A stretch of 64,000 nt of DNA from CAVPKN01 sp964588495 (lineage in GTDB: Bacteria > Chlamydiota > Chlamydiia > Chlamydiales > JAAKFR01). The notes below the pieces were generated by a model. The model searched no databases, was not told the origin of the DNA, and worked only from the letters and a program-made list of their open reading frames with translations. Below, one piece after another: positions 50,316 through 58,510 of this stretch (position 1 is its first letter; every line of letters starts with the position of its first letter). Location of the stretch: NCBI GenBank assembly GCA_964588495.1, contig CAZPPS010000004.1, positions 48,424 to 112,423 on the forward strand, in the 5' to 3' direction. Made by a program: the position numbers and the translations under genes.

Positions 50316-50389
50316 TGTCTTTTACGCGAATATTGTAGGGAGTATAGAGAACGTTCACACAATTAAGTTTTTTGTATAAGATAAGATTT

Positions 50390-51433
50390 ATGAAATTGCG
50401 GACAGAATTGTTTTTGGGTGTTGGGCTGCTTCTGATTGTCATGGCCCCAATCATATATTTTTTACCTTCGTTTTTTATGCACCAAGATGTTGTTGAGGCA
50501 TCAGGGAACAATCGCGAACTTTTTGCTGTAGTGCGCAAACAGCTTTTTCTAATCGCCCTGATCCTTGTGGGGCTCGTATTGCTGTTTCTTGCCCGTATTG
50601 CCTATGCGGTGATCTATCCTTTGACTAAGCTTGCAGCAGCCACTCACGACGTGGTTGAAGGGAAATATGCTGAGATTGTCTTGCCAAATGTAGGCACACG
50701 AAAAGATGAGGTCGCTCTTTTGACAAGGTCTTTTGAAGATATGGTGAAAGGGCTTCAGGAGAGAGAAAAAATTCGCGGCGTTCTTAACAAAGTCGTCTCA
50801 AAAGACATTGCGGACGAGATTTTGAAGACTCAAATTCACCTTGGAGGGGAAGATCGGATTGTTACGATGCTTTTTTGCGATATCCGTGATTTTGTCAGCA
50901 TCACCTCCGAAATGCCTCCACAAGAGACCATCGGGATCTTGAATGAGTGTATGACAAAGGTCTCAAGGGTGGTTGAAGGAGAAGGGGGCATCATTGACAA
51001 GTACGTTGGAGATGAGGTGATGGCCATTTTCGGGGCTCCTACTGCCCATCCAGATCATGCTCTAAGAGCTGTTTCAACAGGAATGCTCATTGTAGAAACT
51101 TTAAAAAAATGGAATATTTCTCGGAGAGAAGCGGGCAAAGTTCCCATTGAAATGGGCATTGGGATACATACGGGGTTGGTAGTCGCTGGTAATATGGGCA
51201 CAGAAGACCGTTTAAACTACACCGTTTTAGGAAACAATGTGAACTTGGCAGCAAGGCTGATGCAGGTTGCAAAAGCCAATCAACTTATTATCTCTGAAGC
51301 GACGTTGCTGCAGCCCAATGTAAACGAATCGTTTTATACAAAACCTCTTCCGCCAATTACTCTGAAGGGGTTTTCTGAGCCGATGCAAATTTTTGAGATT
51401 GTGGGCTTCAAATGGGAAGAGAGCGACTCATGA
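50390..51433 (+). CDS. membrane-bound class III adenylate cyclase
   Basis: 347 residues from ATG 50390. Two transmembrane helices (about 6-28 and 50-76) flank a short periplasmic loop; a HAMP linker follows (about 72-125), then the cyclase domain from ~155. Metal aspartates are in FCDIRDF (Asp164) and DKYVGDEVMAIF (Asp208), and the lysine before it (Lys204) selects adenine. The transition-state Asn/Arg block is NNVNLAARL. It should make cAMP in response to an envelope signal. It overlaps the histidine kinase gene by 4 bp (ATGA). Chlamydiaceae lack such enzymes. Confidence 0.9.
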   Translation: MKLRTELFLGVGLLLIVMAPIIYFLPSFFMHQDVVEASGNNRELFAVVRKQLFLIALILVGLVLLFLARIAYAVIYPLTKLAAATHDVVEGKYAEIVLPNVGTRKDEVALLTRSFEDMVKGLQEREKIRGVLNKVVSKDIADEILKTQIHLGGEDRIVTMLFCDIRDFVSITSEMPPQETIGILNECMTKVSRVVEGEGGIIDKYVGDEVMAIFGAPTAHPDHALRAVSTGMLIVETLKKWNISRREAGKVPIEMGIGIHTGLVVAGNMGTEDRLNYTVLGNNVNLAARLMQVAKANQLIISEATLLQPNVNESFYTKPLPPITLKGFSEPMQIFEIVGFKWEESDS

Positions 51434-53181
51434 GTTTCCGGCAAAAGATTTTTATCAGCTATTTGGCTGTATTTCTCATTTTTACAACCCTTCTTTATCC
51501 TGTTGTGACCTGGTTTGTAGAGCATATTCAGGAAAAAAACCTACGCAAAACAACTGAAGAGATCATTGCCAGCGTGGAAGAGGCTTCCAGTTTGGAGAAT
51601 TTGATCGAAAAATTGAAGCAACGGGAGAAGTTCATTTTTTTCAGGCTTAGCCTTCTTTCCCAAACTGAAGGGTATCTCTACGATTCCCATAGAGAAATCA
51701 GCGGTTTTGAAAGCGAGCGTGTTTTAGATGAGCCGGAAGTGGATAAGGCCCTCACCAATGGCCTCGGTTATATAATCCGCTATTCCCCCTTATTTGCCCA
51801 GGAAATGGCCTACATGGCGGTCAGCTTCAATTTTAAGGACAAAGATTATGTTTTACGAACAGCCTATCCTTATGGAGAAATCGCTTCTCTAACGCATGAC
51901 CTAGCGCTTGCCTTTCTTCTTTTGGGAATTGTGCTGATGCTCCTTTTCAGCTTTTTTGCGTGGCTGATCATCCATTACCTCACAAGACCTGTTACTCAAA
52001 TCATCCAGGCCATTAAGCCATACCAGCTCGGAAAAGCTGAGCATATCCCTCAAATAAAACTTGGGAAGGAAATGGGGGCCAAAGATGAATTTGGGCAGCT
52101 TGCAGAAACGCTCAACTCTTTGACAAAGCGGATTGAGACTCAAATTGCTTCTCTTGTCTATGAGAAAAATGAGAAAAGTGCCATATTGGAATCCCTTGTA
52201 GAAGGAGTGGTTGCTGTTGATAGAGCAATGACTGTGATCTACATGAATAAAACGGCAGAAGTTTTCCTAGGCCTTTCTGATAAACAGCTTGTTGGGAAGA
52301 GTTTCTCTTTGGCAGGCATGCCTGCAGGGTTAGAGCTTATCCGCGAGGCTCAAGAAAAGAAGCAGCCAGTAGTGCGCACCTTCAGTCCTGGCAGGGAGCA
52401 GAGACGGTTCATCGACGCGGTAGCTGTTCCTAGGGGCGATGAGGGGGGAGGAATTTTAGTTTTGCAAGACAAGACCAGTTTGCACAAAGTCATTGAGCTT
52501 GGAAGAGATTTCATTGCCAACGCTTCCCACGAGTTAAAAACGCCCATCACGATTATCCGTGGATTTGCAGAAACGCTCTATGATCATGACGATCTCTCAA
52601 AAGAAGTCTACAAGGAAATCACTGAAAAAATTGTCCGCAATTGCCTCAGAATGGATACCCTTGTCAAAAACTTACTGGCACTGGCAGCTGTTGATGAGGG
52701 CTTGCCACGGTCCCGTCTTCATGAGTGTGATCTTGTGGAAACTGCCGAACAGGCCATCCAAACCATCCTCACAGTCCATCCCGATGCCCAAATCAGCATT
52801 AAAACGGATGGGGAAGAGCCTTTCCTGCTTCTGGCAGACGGTGACTTGATCTTTCAGGCGCTCATCAACCTCCTCGAAAACGCTGTCAAATACTCCAAAC
52901 CACCTGCCCAGGTTGAAATCACTGTCGAAAGAAAGCCCACAGAACTATGCGTACGGATTACCGATCACGGCATAGGCATCCCACAAGAGGATCTAGACCG
53001 GATTTTCGAACGTTTCTACGCAGTCGATAAGAGCCACTCACGAAGCCTTGGGGGCTCAGGACTCGGCCTTTCCATCGTCGAGCGGATCATCGAAAAGCAC
53101 CACGGCAAAATCGACGTCACCTCCGAGCTCGGCAAAGGCACCTCCTTTACGATCACCCTTCCCATCCGCAACGAAGATTAA
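51430..53181 (+). CDS. sensor histidine kinase (PhoR/WalK type)
   Basis: 583 residues from ATG 51430. Two membrane helices (about 8-30 and 160-185) bracket a periplasmic sensor of ~130 residues. Then come HAMP (about 185-240), a PAS domain (AVDRAMTVIYMNKTAEVFLG), a HisKA dimerisation domain with phospho-acceptor NASHELKTP (His about 367), and a HATPase domain with N-box LLENAVKYSKPP, G1 ITDHGIGIP and G2 GGSGLGLSIV. No response regulator gene follows. Coupling to the cyclase gene suggests both respond to a common envelope cue. Confidence 0.93.
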   Translation: MSFRQKIFISYLAVFLIFTTLLYPVVTWFVEHIQEKNLRKTTEEIIASVEEASSLENLIEKLKQREKFIFFRLSLLSQTEGYLYDSHREISGFESERVLDEPEVDKALTNGLGYIIRYSPLFAQEMAYMAVSFNFKDKDYVLRTAYPYGEIASLTHDLALAFLLLGIVLMLLFSFFAWLIIHYLTRPVTQIIQAIKPYQLGKAEHIPQIKLGKEMGAKDEFGQLAETLNSLTKRIETQIASLVYEKNEKSAILESLVEGVVAVDRAMTVIYMNKTAEVFLGLSDKQLVGKSFSLAGMPAGLELIREAQEKKQPVVRTFSPGREQRRFIDAVAVPRGDEGGGILVLQDKTSLHKVIELGRDFIANASHELKTPITIIRGFAETLYDHDDLSKEVYKEITEKIVRNCLRMDTLVKNLLALAAVDEGLPRSRLHECDLVETAEQAIQTILTVHPDAQISIKTDGEEPFLLLADGDLIFQALINLLENAVKYSKPPAQVEITVERKPTELCVRITDHGIGIPQEDLDRIFERFYAVDKSHSRSLGGSGLGLSIVERIIEKHHGKIDVTSELGKGTSFTITLPIRNED

Positions 53182-53264
53182 ACTTATTCAAAACATCGCG
53201 TGCCCGTGCCCGCTCCTTCGCGATGAGTTCCAAAATAAGCCCGATTGCTCTCTGTAGAAATCCA

Positions 53265-53293
53265 GAAAATTCGGTGGCAGCCACCGAATTTTC
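53265..53293. terminator. perfect 13-bp stem hairpin after the histidine kinase
   Basis: GAAAATTCGGTGG, loop CAG, CCACCGAATTTTC. It lies 84 bp after the kinase stop and ahead of the Inc-BTB gene, so it is a plausible terminator, though no strong T-run follows. A second small palindrome (CAGAAAATGCATTTTCTG) sits at about 53330-53347. Confidence 0.6.
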
Positions 53294-53407
53294 AGATTCG
53301 CAACTCCCACGCTTGAGCACATTCAGAAAATGCATTTTCTGCAAAATTATAATTATAAATTAATGGTTGGATGTGCTATAATTAATTGTTAAACAAAAGG
53401 TTAAGTT

Positions 53408-54271
53408 GTGTTCGCAGAGTTTGCTGTTTCTAAAGATCAGCCTCCAATTGTCCCAATTGTGCCAAAAGCGCAAGAGCCGAAAAGCTCTAATGCGGGGTGC
53501 TACATCGCCCTTGCAACGATTGGTTCCGTTGGTCTGATGATTGCTGGCGTTGGGGTCTTGGGCTTTTTTACAGCCGGGGCCGATCTAAGGACCTACTCCA
53601 TTATCTTGATGGGGACAGGAGGGGCTCTCGCAGTTGGCTCCTATGGCTCAGCTGCCGTCGTTGCCATTGTCAAGGCGTGTACCCAGCGCCGCCAGGAAAA
53701 AAAGAGTCGCGAAGAGCAGCTATTGGCACAGGAGATTGCTAGGAACGAAGCTCTAAAACCCAGCGATTGGTGGAAGGTGGGCGATTCTCATGCCAAAATA
53801 CAGAAACTTCAGGAAAATGAGCGTCAAATAAGGCAAGAAAGGGAATCTGGCTACAAATCTGTATGGTTCGGAGACAACTCTAAGGTTACCGTCACAATGC
53901 TCTCAAAAGAGACATTCGAGACAGAGAAAGAGAATTTAGCAAGGTGCAACCTATTGAAAATACGTTTCACCAATTCAGAGCCAACAGACAATATATATGC
54001 GCTTGAAAAGGACATTCCTGACGAAATCCTTTCCTACATTATCTCAGGCAGCGAAGATTATAAAAATGCCCCTTTAGAGCGTCTGCCCCTTCTACTTCCT
54101 GTAGCGGAATACCTCGATATTCCTGAAATGCTTAACCATTTCAAATTGGAGATCTGCAAGAGTTTGATTGCAGCAAAAGCCAACGATCAAGAATCTGAAT
54201 TTATCCACATTTGCGAGTATGTAGGCACTTATATCGAAAAATGGGCTAATCTAGCCGAAACAGGTTCTTAG
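53408..54271 (+). CDS. Inc-like membrane protein with C-terminal BTB-like domain
   Basis: 287 residues from GTG 53408, with AAGG about 8 nt upstream. A polar, Pro-rich leader is followed by a bilobed hydrophobic hairpin (about 30-56 and 64-90; SVGLMIAGVGVLGFF, then ILMGTGGALAVGSYGSAAVV), the hallmark of Inc proteins. After a charged helical linker, residues ~158-280 show a BTB-like pattern: KVTVTMLSKETFETEKENL, then IPDEILSYIISG, then LPVAEYLDIPEMLNHFKLEI. The same pattern occurs twice in the 971-residue protein at 55.6 kb, so the two are paralogues. Tail-to-tail overlap with the ATPase gene is 21 bp. Effector status is inferred. Confidence 0.7.
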   Translation: MFAEFAVSKDQPPIVPIVPKAQEPKSSNAGCYIALATIGSVGLMIAGVGVLGFFTAGADLRTYSIILMGTGGALAVGSYGSAAVVAIVKACTQRRQEKKSREEQLLAQEIARNEALKPSDWWKVGDSHAKIQKLQENERQIRQERESGYKSVWFGDNSKVTVTMLSKETFETEKENLARCNLLKIRFTNSEPTDNIYALEKDIPDEILSYIISGSEDYKNAPLERLPLLLPVAEYLDIPEMLNHFKLEICKSLIAAKANDQESEFIHICEYVGTYIEKWANLAETGS

Positions 54272-55381
54272 CCAAATCGCAAAGAGCGGGTCGTCAAAAA
54301 TCACAGTTCCTCGGCCCGTTCCCTCCTCATCCAAGATTTCTTTCTCTTTCAGCGTCTTGATCGCAGAAGATAACGCTGGCCCGCTGGTGATTTCATACTT
54401 ACTCAAAAGCTCTTTTGCAAAGATCTGCTTGCCCTCAATAGCGGCAAGGCGGAGCGTTCTTTGTTGTGTTGGGGTCAAAGTATTGAGCAGTGTTTGGTAA
54501 GCGTAGGCGTTGTGTTGGACAACAATTTTAAGGGCTTGATCGATTTCGTTGATTGTAATTTTATTTTTGCCAAGGGCCACTAAATGGAAACAAATCATCT
54601 GCACATAATTGGGAGTGTCTTGGACGAGTTTTCTTAGATGAATAACGGCATCCCGCTCACAAGCGATTCCCACATGGTTGAATCGGTGAATGACCCAGTC
54701 TGTAAAATCATCACCAAAAGTGGGAAATTCGATGGATTGGCAAAATTTATATAAGGGGCGTGAAGGATTGTTCAGCATGTCATAGATCACGCTTTTCCTT
54801 GAGCCTGTGAAGATGAAAGAAGTGTGGCGGAGTTGTTGCATATGCGTGCGAAGAGTGGCTTCCAGCCATCCTCCATCGTCAATCTCACTGATTTTCTGAA
54901 ATTCGTCGATTGCAAAAACAAGCCCCTTCCCTAGTTGATCCACAGATGCGAGCACATCCTGAATCATTTCTTTGATGTCTTTTTCAGTGGAGAGATCGTA
55001 GAAACTAACATCTAAAGAGGGACTGCCCGACTGTGCATCCACTTGTGCAGACATCTTAGGACGCAGATTCTTAAAGGATCGGAGTGTGGATTTGATAGAA
55101 TCGAAAAACCCTTCTTTGTTTTTCAAAGCGCGCAGCATTTGTTGAAGGAAGTCTCTGTGTGAGGTGATATTGAAAATGTCGATAAACAGATAATTCTTAT
55201 CGAGATTCTTCAAAAGATGCAGCAGAAAAGATGTTTTTCCAAACCGTCGAGGCCCGATCAACACAATCGGAATACGATTGATCAGGAACTGAGAGACAAA
55301 ATTTTCAAGCTCTGGCCTCGCCAAATAATAGTCGCCATCCACAGGATCGCCAAATCGAAAAGGATTATTCGGTAATTTCAT
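54251..55381 (-). CDS. archaeal-type AAA ATPase (STAND-related)
   Basis: 376 residues. Walker A is GPRRFGKTS (43-51), Walker B is LVFAIDEFQKI (about 158-168), sensor-like FTGSRKSVIYDML, then a winged-helix C-terminus (LTPTQQRTLRLAAIEGKQIF). The family is scattered in archaea and bacteria, with no settled function. It is a different subfamily from the one at 10.1 kb (no nuclease-fold tail). It is divergent from the ubiquitin-like BTB gene, and a pair of 27-bp direct repeats lies between the two starts. Confidence 0.85.
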   Translation of the reverse strand: MKLPNNPFRFGDPVDGDYYLARPELENFVSQFLINRIPIVLIGPRRFGKTSFLLHLLKNLDKNYLFIDIFNITSHRDFLQQMLRALKNKEGFFDSIKSTLRSFKNLRPKMSAQVDAQSGSPSLDVSFYDLSTEKDIKEMIQDVLASVDQLGKGLVFAIDEFQKISEIDDGGWLEATLRTHMQQLRHTSFIFTGSRKSVIYDMLNNPSRPLYKFCQSIEFPTFGDDFTDWVIHRFNHVGIACERDAVIHLRKLVQDTPNYVQMICFHLVALGKNKITINEIDQALKIVVQHNAYAYQTLLNTLTPTQQRTLRLAAIEGKQIFAKELLSKYEITSGPALSSAIKTLKEKEILDEEGTGRGTVIFDDPLFAIWLRTCFG

Positions 55382-55388
55382 AGTGCCA

Positions 55389-55489
55389 TTTGTAACAAAT
55401 TTGTTAATTATTGGCGAGCGACAATCGCTAAATTTTGCTTTTTTACTGAGAGGATTTTTAATTTTGTAACAGAATTGTTAATTATTGGC
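55389..55489. promoter_or_regulatory. pair of 27-bp direct repeats, candidate operator sites
   Basis: Copies at 55389-55415 and 55463-55489 match at 25 of 27 positions (both start TTTGTAACA and end TTGTTAATTATTGGC) and contain a small dyad, AACA-n-TTGTT. They are 74 bp apart start to start, close to seven helical turns, in the divergent promoter region of the ATPase and the ubiquitin-like BTB gene. The first copy begins 8 bp from the ATPase start codon. No regulator can be named. Confidence 0.5.
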
Positions 55490-55594
55490 AGATGGGTTGG
55501 GCTAGTTTTTATACCAAATTTAATAGAACAAGTTTATACTGGCTTAATATTTATATGCTAAAATGTCAGTTTAATTTTTAATATAGGGCTAATA

Positions 55595-58510
55595 ATGTCT
55601 TCTGATTCCAGCCAAACAATTGATGTAAATAAACCGAAAGCAGAGATGCCTCATCCTGTTTTTACAGAAATATCAAAAAATAAACCAATCTATATCGCTC
55701 TGAGTGTGATTGCCCTTCTCGGCGTCATAGTTGTTGCCATTGGAGTCGGTGGCTTTTACGATGTAGGTCTTTTACATCACCTGGGAAGGCATTATTCGAT
55801 TATTGTGATGTCTGTCGGTGCAATTGTAGCTGTAGCTTCTTTGAGTATTGCAGCCATGGTTGCTCTTGTCCGATGTTCCCAAAACAAGATCGAAGGGAAG
55901 AAAGAGCCTCAAGTGATTGATTCCCCGAAAGACGATCCTGGGGGCTCCCAGACTCAGGGTAATGACAAAGCTGATAGGCCACAAACGGGAAATCGTGGCA
56001 TAGAAAAGGATGCCACTAAAGCTAGTGATGATTTCTGCGCAAAGGGAGAGTTTGTGCCTGCTTACGAGCACATCAAGAACGCAGCCTTACAGATTGGGGT
56101 TGAAAAAAAGAAAGTCGACAACACGGTCACAGTCAAATTTTGCGTGAACAACAAATTCATTTCGTTGGATCTACCTTCCGATATGACATTTTATGAATGT
56201 TGTATCGAACTGGCAGAATTGGACAAAAACGCCTATACGACTTTAGTGTGCTTGTCATGGAAAGAAAAGGTTATAGAGGCACCATTAACCGACAGCATTG
56301 CTAAAATTGCAGAAGCAAATGGGTTTGCTAAAGAACCAGGCCAAGTTGTTAATGTTGAGTATGTGCATCTTTCCGATGCGGATTGCACGCGCATCGGTCA
56401 GCTGCTAGAGGAAGCTGGTATACCAAAGGAAAGAATTTACAGAGGGACAATTGCTAAAATTCATGCTTCGATTGTGCAGAAGTGCGCTCTTATTTTCAAA
56501 GGGCATCCTGAAAAATGGACAGAAGAGCTTGCAGATTATCTTCGCGTCTTCAATGACATTCATAATAAACTGAGGGCAAGCCAGCAGAAAGTTGAGAGTC
56601 ACGATTTTACTGAAATCTTTGTCGGAATGCTAATTGGGCTGCTTAATGCCGCCAAATCGGCTCAAGCTCTGTCGGAAGAGCAAAAAGCCGAATCAACCAC
56701 GCCAAACCAGCCTGTTGCTTACGAGTCGAGTATTCCGGAGGTTAAAGGGGAATTGACGCTGGAGGAGATTGAAGCCAAAAAACAGCAGCTTGATCTTGGT
56801 TCAATGCAGATATTTATAAAAACTCTGAGTGGCAAAACCATAACAGCAAGCGTAAACGAGACGTCCATAGAAGATTTAAAACAGATTTATCTTCACGAAT
56901 TCGAAGAAGGCTTCAAATTAATATTTGCTGGGAAAGCGATTGAATATCAGAACCATAAAAGTCTGAAAAAACTGTTAGATACCTACAACATTCAAAAAGA
57001 GTCCACGCTTCACATTGTCGGTACACTAAAGTCTTCCACTAAAAAAAGCCAAACGAAGAAATCTCAAGTTAATTTTCAGTTAATGAATGGAAAAAGTCTG
57101 TTTTGTCCAAATTTTGACCCCCAAGCCAATATCATGAATGCTTGTTTCGCGCTTGCAAAAAAGGATAAGAGGACCCCTGAGACTACATTGGTGAGGATGA
57201 TTTTTTGTGGCAAGTTGTTGAGTAACTCTGACAACATGTCAAAAAATTACTTTGCAGTAGAGCGTGAATATGAACTTCCAAAGGAAACATGTGTGCATGT
57301 GCTGATGACATCCATATCCAAGCAGGAATGTGAAGTTATCTGTGAGTTTTGGAAGGAAGAGGAGTTTCCAGATCTAAAAGGTAAAAAGCTTGAAGCAAAA
57401 ATTGACTACATACGCGCATTGATCTGGAGCGAGTGCGACCGTGTTTTCCGCAAACGGCCGGGGTCAGGGCCTGGGCTCGAAAAACATATTAAGATCCTGG
57501 TAAAATTGCTTGGATGCAAATTTTCAAAGGATGTTGATTCGTTTGTAAAAGGACTTTTAGACCTTGCTTCTGACGCTTATTCTATGTACAAAACAAGTGC
57601 TAATTCCACATTCGATGAGCTTCTGGGCTTTCTTAAGAGCCAAATCCAATCTGTCTCATATGAACCAGATGAACGCAAGATAAAGGTGCGTATTGAAAAA
57701 TCTTGCTGTGCAATTGAAGCAGGGAAACTAATGGAGCTCAGCACAAATTTTGCTATCTCCTTTAAAGACAAAATTGCTAATGAGGAAGCGATTGACCTTG
57801 AAGGACATTCACCCCATTTAATCGATTACCTCAGCGGTAGTTTAAATTTCCAAGGGCTAGACTACTGCCAAATCGACAAACTGCTCGATACTGCCACTTG
57901 TTTTGTTTTTGATGAATTGGCCATCTTATGTCAGATTACCCTTATCCAAAAGTTGCAAAATGAAAAAGAAGTGACTCAAGAGATGAAGTCAATCTTTAAG
58001 AAAAAGCCTGTCCTTTTTAGGGCTTTATACTTACGTTTGACACAAGATTTGTGGAACTCCAAAGATTTTGCAAAGAAACTTGAAAAGATTAAGGACAATA
58101 TCCCAGAAAAAGTTTCTATAGTGCGGACCAATTCCGACCCAACATTCACATTGGTCATGCCTTCTAAGAAAGTAGAATTGGAAAAGAGCCAGTTATTGCA
58201 ATGTAAGTTCTTTAGAGACTATTTTAGCGACAATCCGCAGAACAAGAACACTGATTTGCCGCAACAGTTTGACTGGCCCGATGAAATCATTACCTATCTG
58301 ACTACAGGTAAGAAAATTTTACCAACACTTGAGAACATACAGCAATTAGTCTCCTGCGCAGAGCAGTTAGATATATCTGAACTGATCTGTGAGTACAAAA
58401 ATTTTGTCTATAATAAATTGAGCCACTATTACGCCCAAAAGGATGAAAAGAGCTTCTGCGAGCTTTGCATGGAGATTGGCATTGAAATCAATCAGTGGCT
58501 CAACGGGTAG
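55595..58510 (+). CDS. Inc-like protein with three ubiquitin-like segments and BTB-like repeats
   Basis: 971 residues, AGGG ribosome site. Residues 31-93 are a bilobed hydrophobic hairpin (Inc type). A first, degenerate ubiquitin-like segment covers ~176-256. The second, 404-478, is plainly ubiquitin: it starts MQIFIKTLSGKTIT, has KLIFAGKAIE and ends TYNIQKESTLHIV. A third, degenerate one is ~491-572. Segments 1 and 3 are each followed by a similar helical block (~260-350 and ~575-665). BTB-like regions follow at ~695-790 and ~838-945. Equivalents of the Ile44 patch, Lys48 and Lys63 are kept; the Gly-Gly tail is not, so it cannot be conjugated. Likely a type III-exported inclusion membrane protein that mimics ubiquitin and/or recruits cullin ligases; function inferred. 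Confidence 0.85.
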   Translation: MSSDSSQTIDVNKPKAEMPHPVFTEISKNKPIYIALSVIALLGVIVVAIGVGGFYDVGLLHHLGRHYSIIVMSVGAIVAVASLSIAAMVALVRCSQNKIEGKKEPQVIDSPKDDPGGSQTQGNDKADRPQTGNRGIEKDATKASDDFCAKGEFVPAYEHIKNAALQIGVEKKKVDNTVTVKFCVNNKFISLDLPSDMTFYECCIELAELDKNAYTTLVCLSWKEKVIEAPLTDSIAKIAEANGFAKEPGQVVNVEYVHLSDADCTRIGQLLEEAGIPKERIYRGTIAKIHASIVQKCALIFKGHPEKWTEELADYLRVFNDIHNKLRASQQKVESHDFTEIFVGMLIGLLNAAKSAQALSEEQKAESTTPNQPVAYESSIPEVKGELTLEEIEAKKQQLDLGSMQIFIKTLSGKTITASVNETSIEDLKQIYLHEFEEGFKLIFAGKAIEYQNHKSLKKLLDTYNIQKESTLHIVGTLKSSTKKSQTKKSQVNFQLMNGKSLFCPNFDPQANIMNACFALAKKDKRTPETTLVRMIFCGKLLSNSDNMSKNYFAVEREYELPKETCVHVLMTSISKQECEVICEFWKEEEFPDLKGKKLEAKIDYIRALIWSECDRVFRKRPGSGPGLEKHIKILVKLLGCKFSKDVDSFVKGLLDLASDAYSMYKTSANSTFDELLGFLKSQIQSVSYEPDERKIKVRIEKSCCAIEAGKLMELSTNFAISFKDKIANEEAIDLEGHSPHLIDYLSGSLNFQGLDYCQIDKLLDTATCFVFDELAILCQITLIQKLQNEKEVTQEMKSIFKKKPVLFRALYLRLTQDLWNSKDFAKKLEKIKDNIPEKVSIVRTNSDPTFTLVMPSKKVELEKSQLLQCKFFRDYFSDNPQNKNTDLPQQFDWPDEIITYLTTGKKILPTLENIQQLVSCAEQLDISELICEYKNFVYNKLSHYYAQKDEKSFCELCMEIGIEINQWLNG

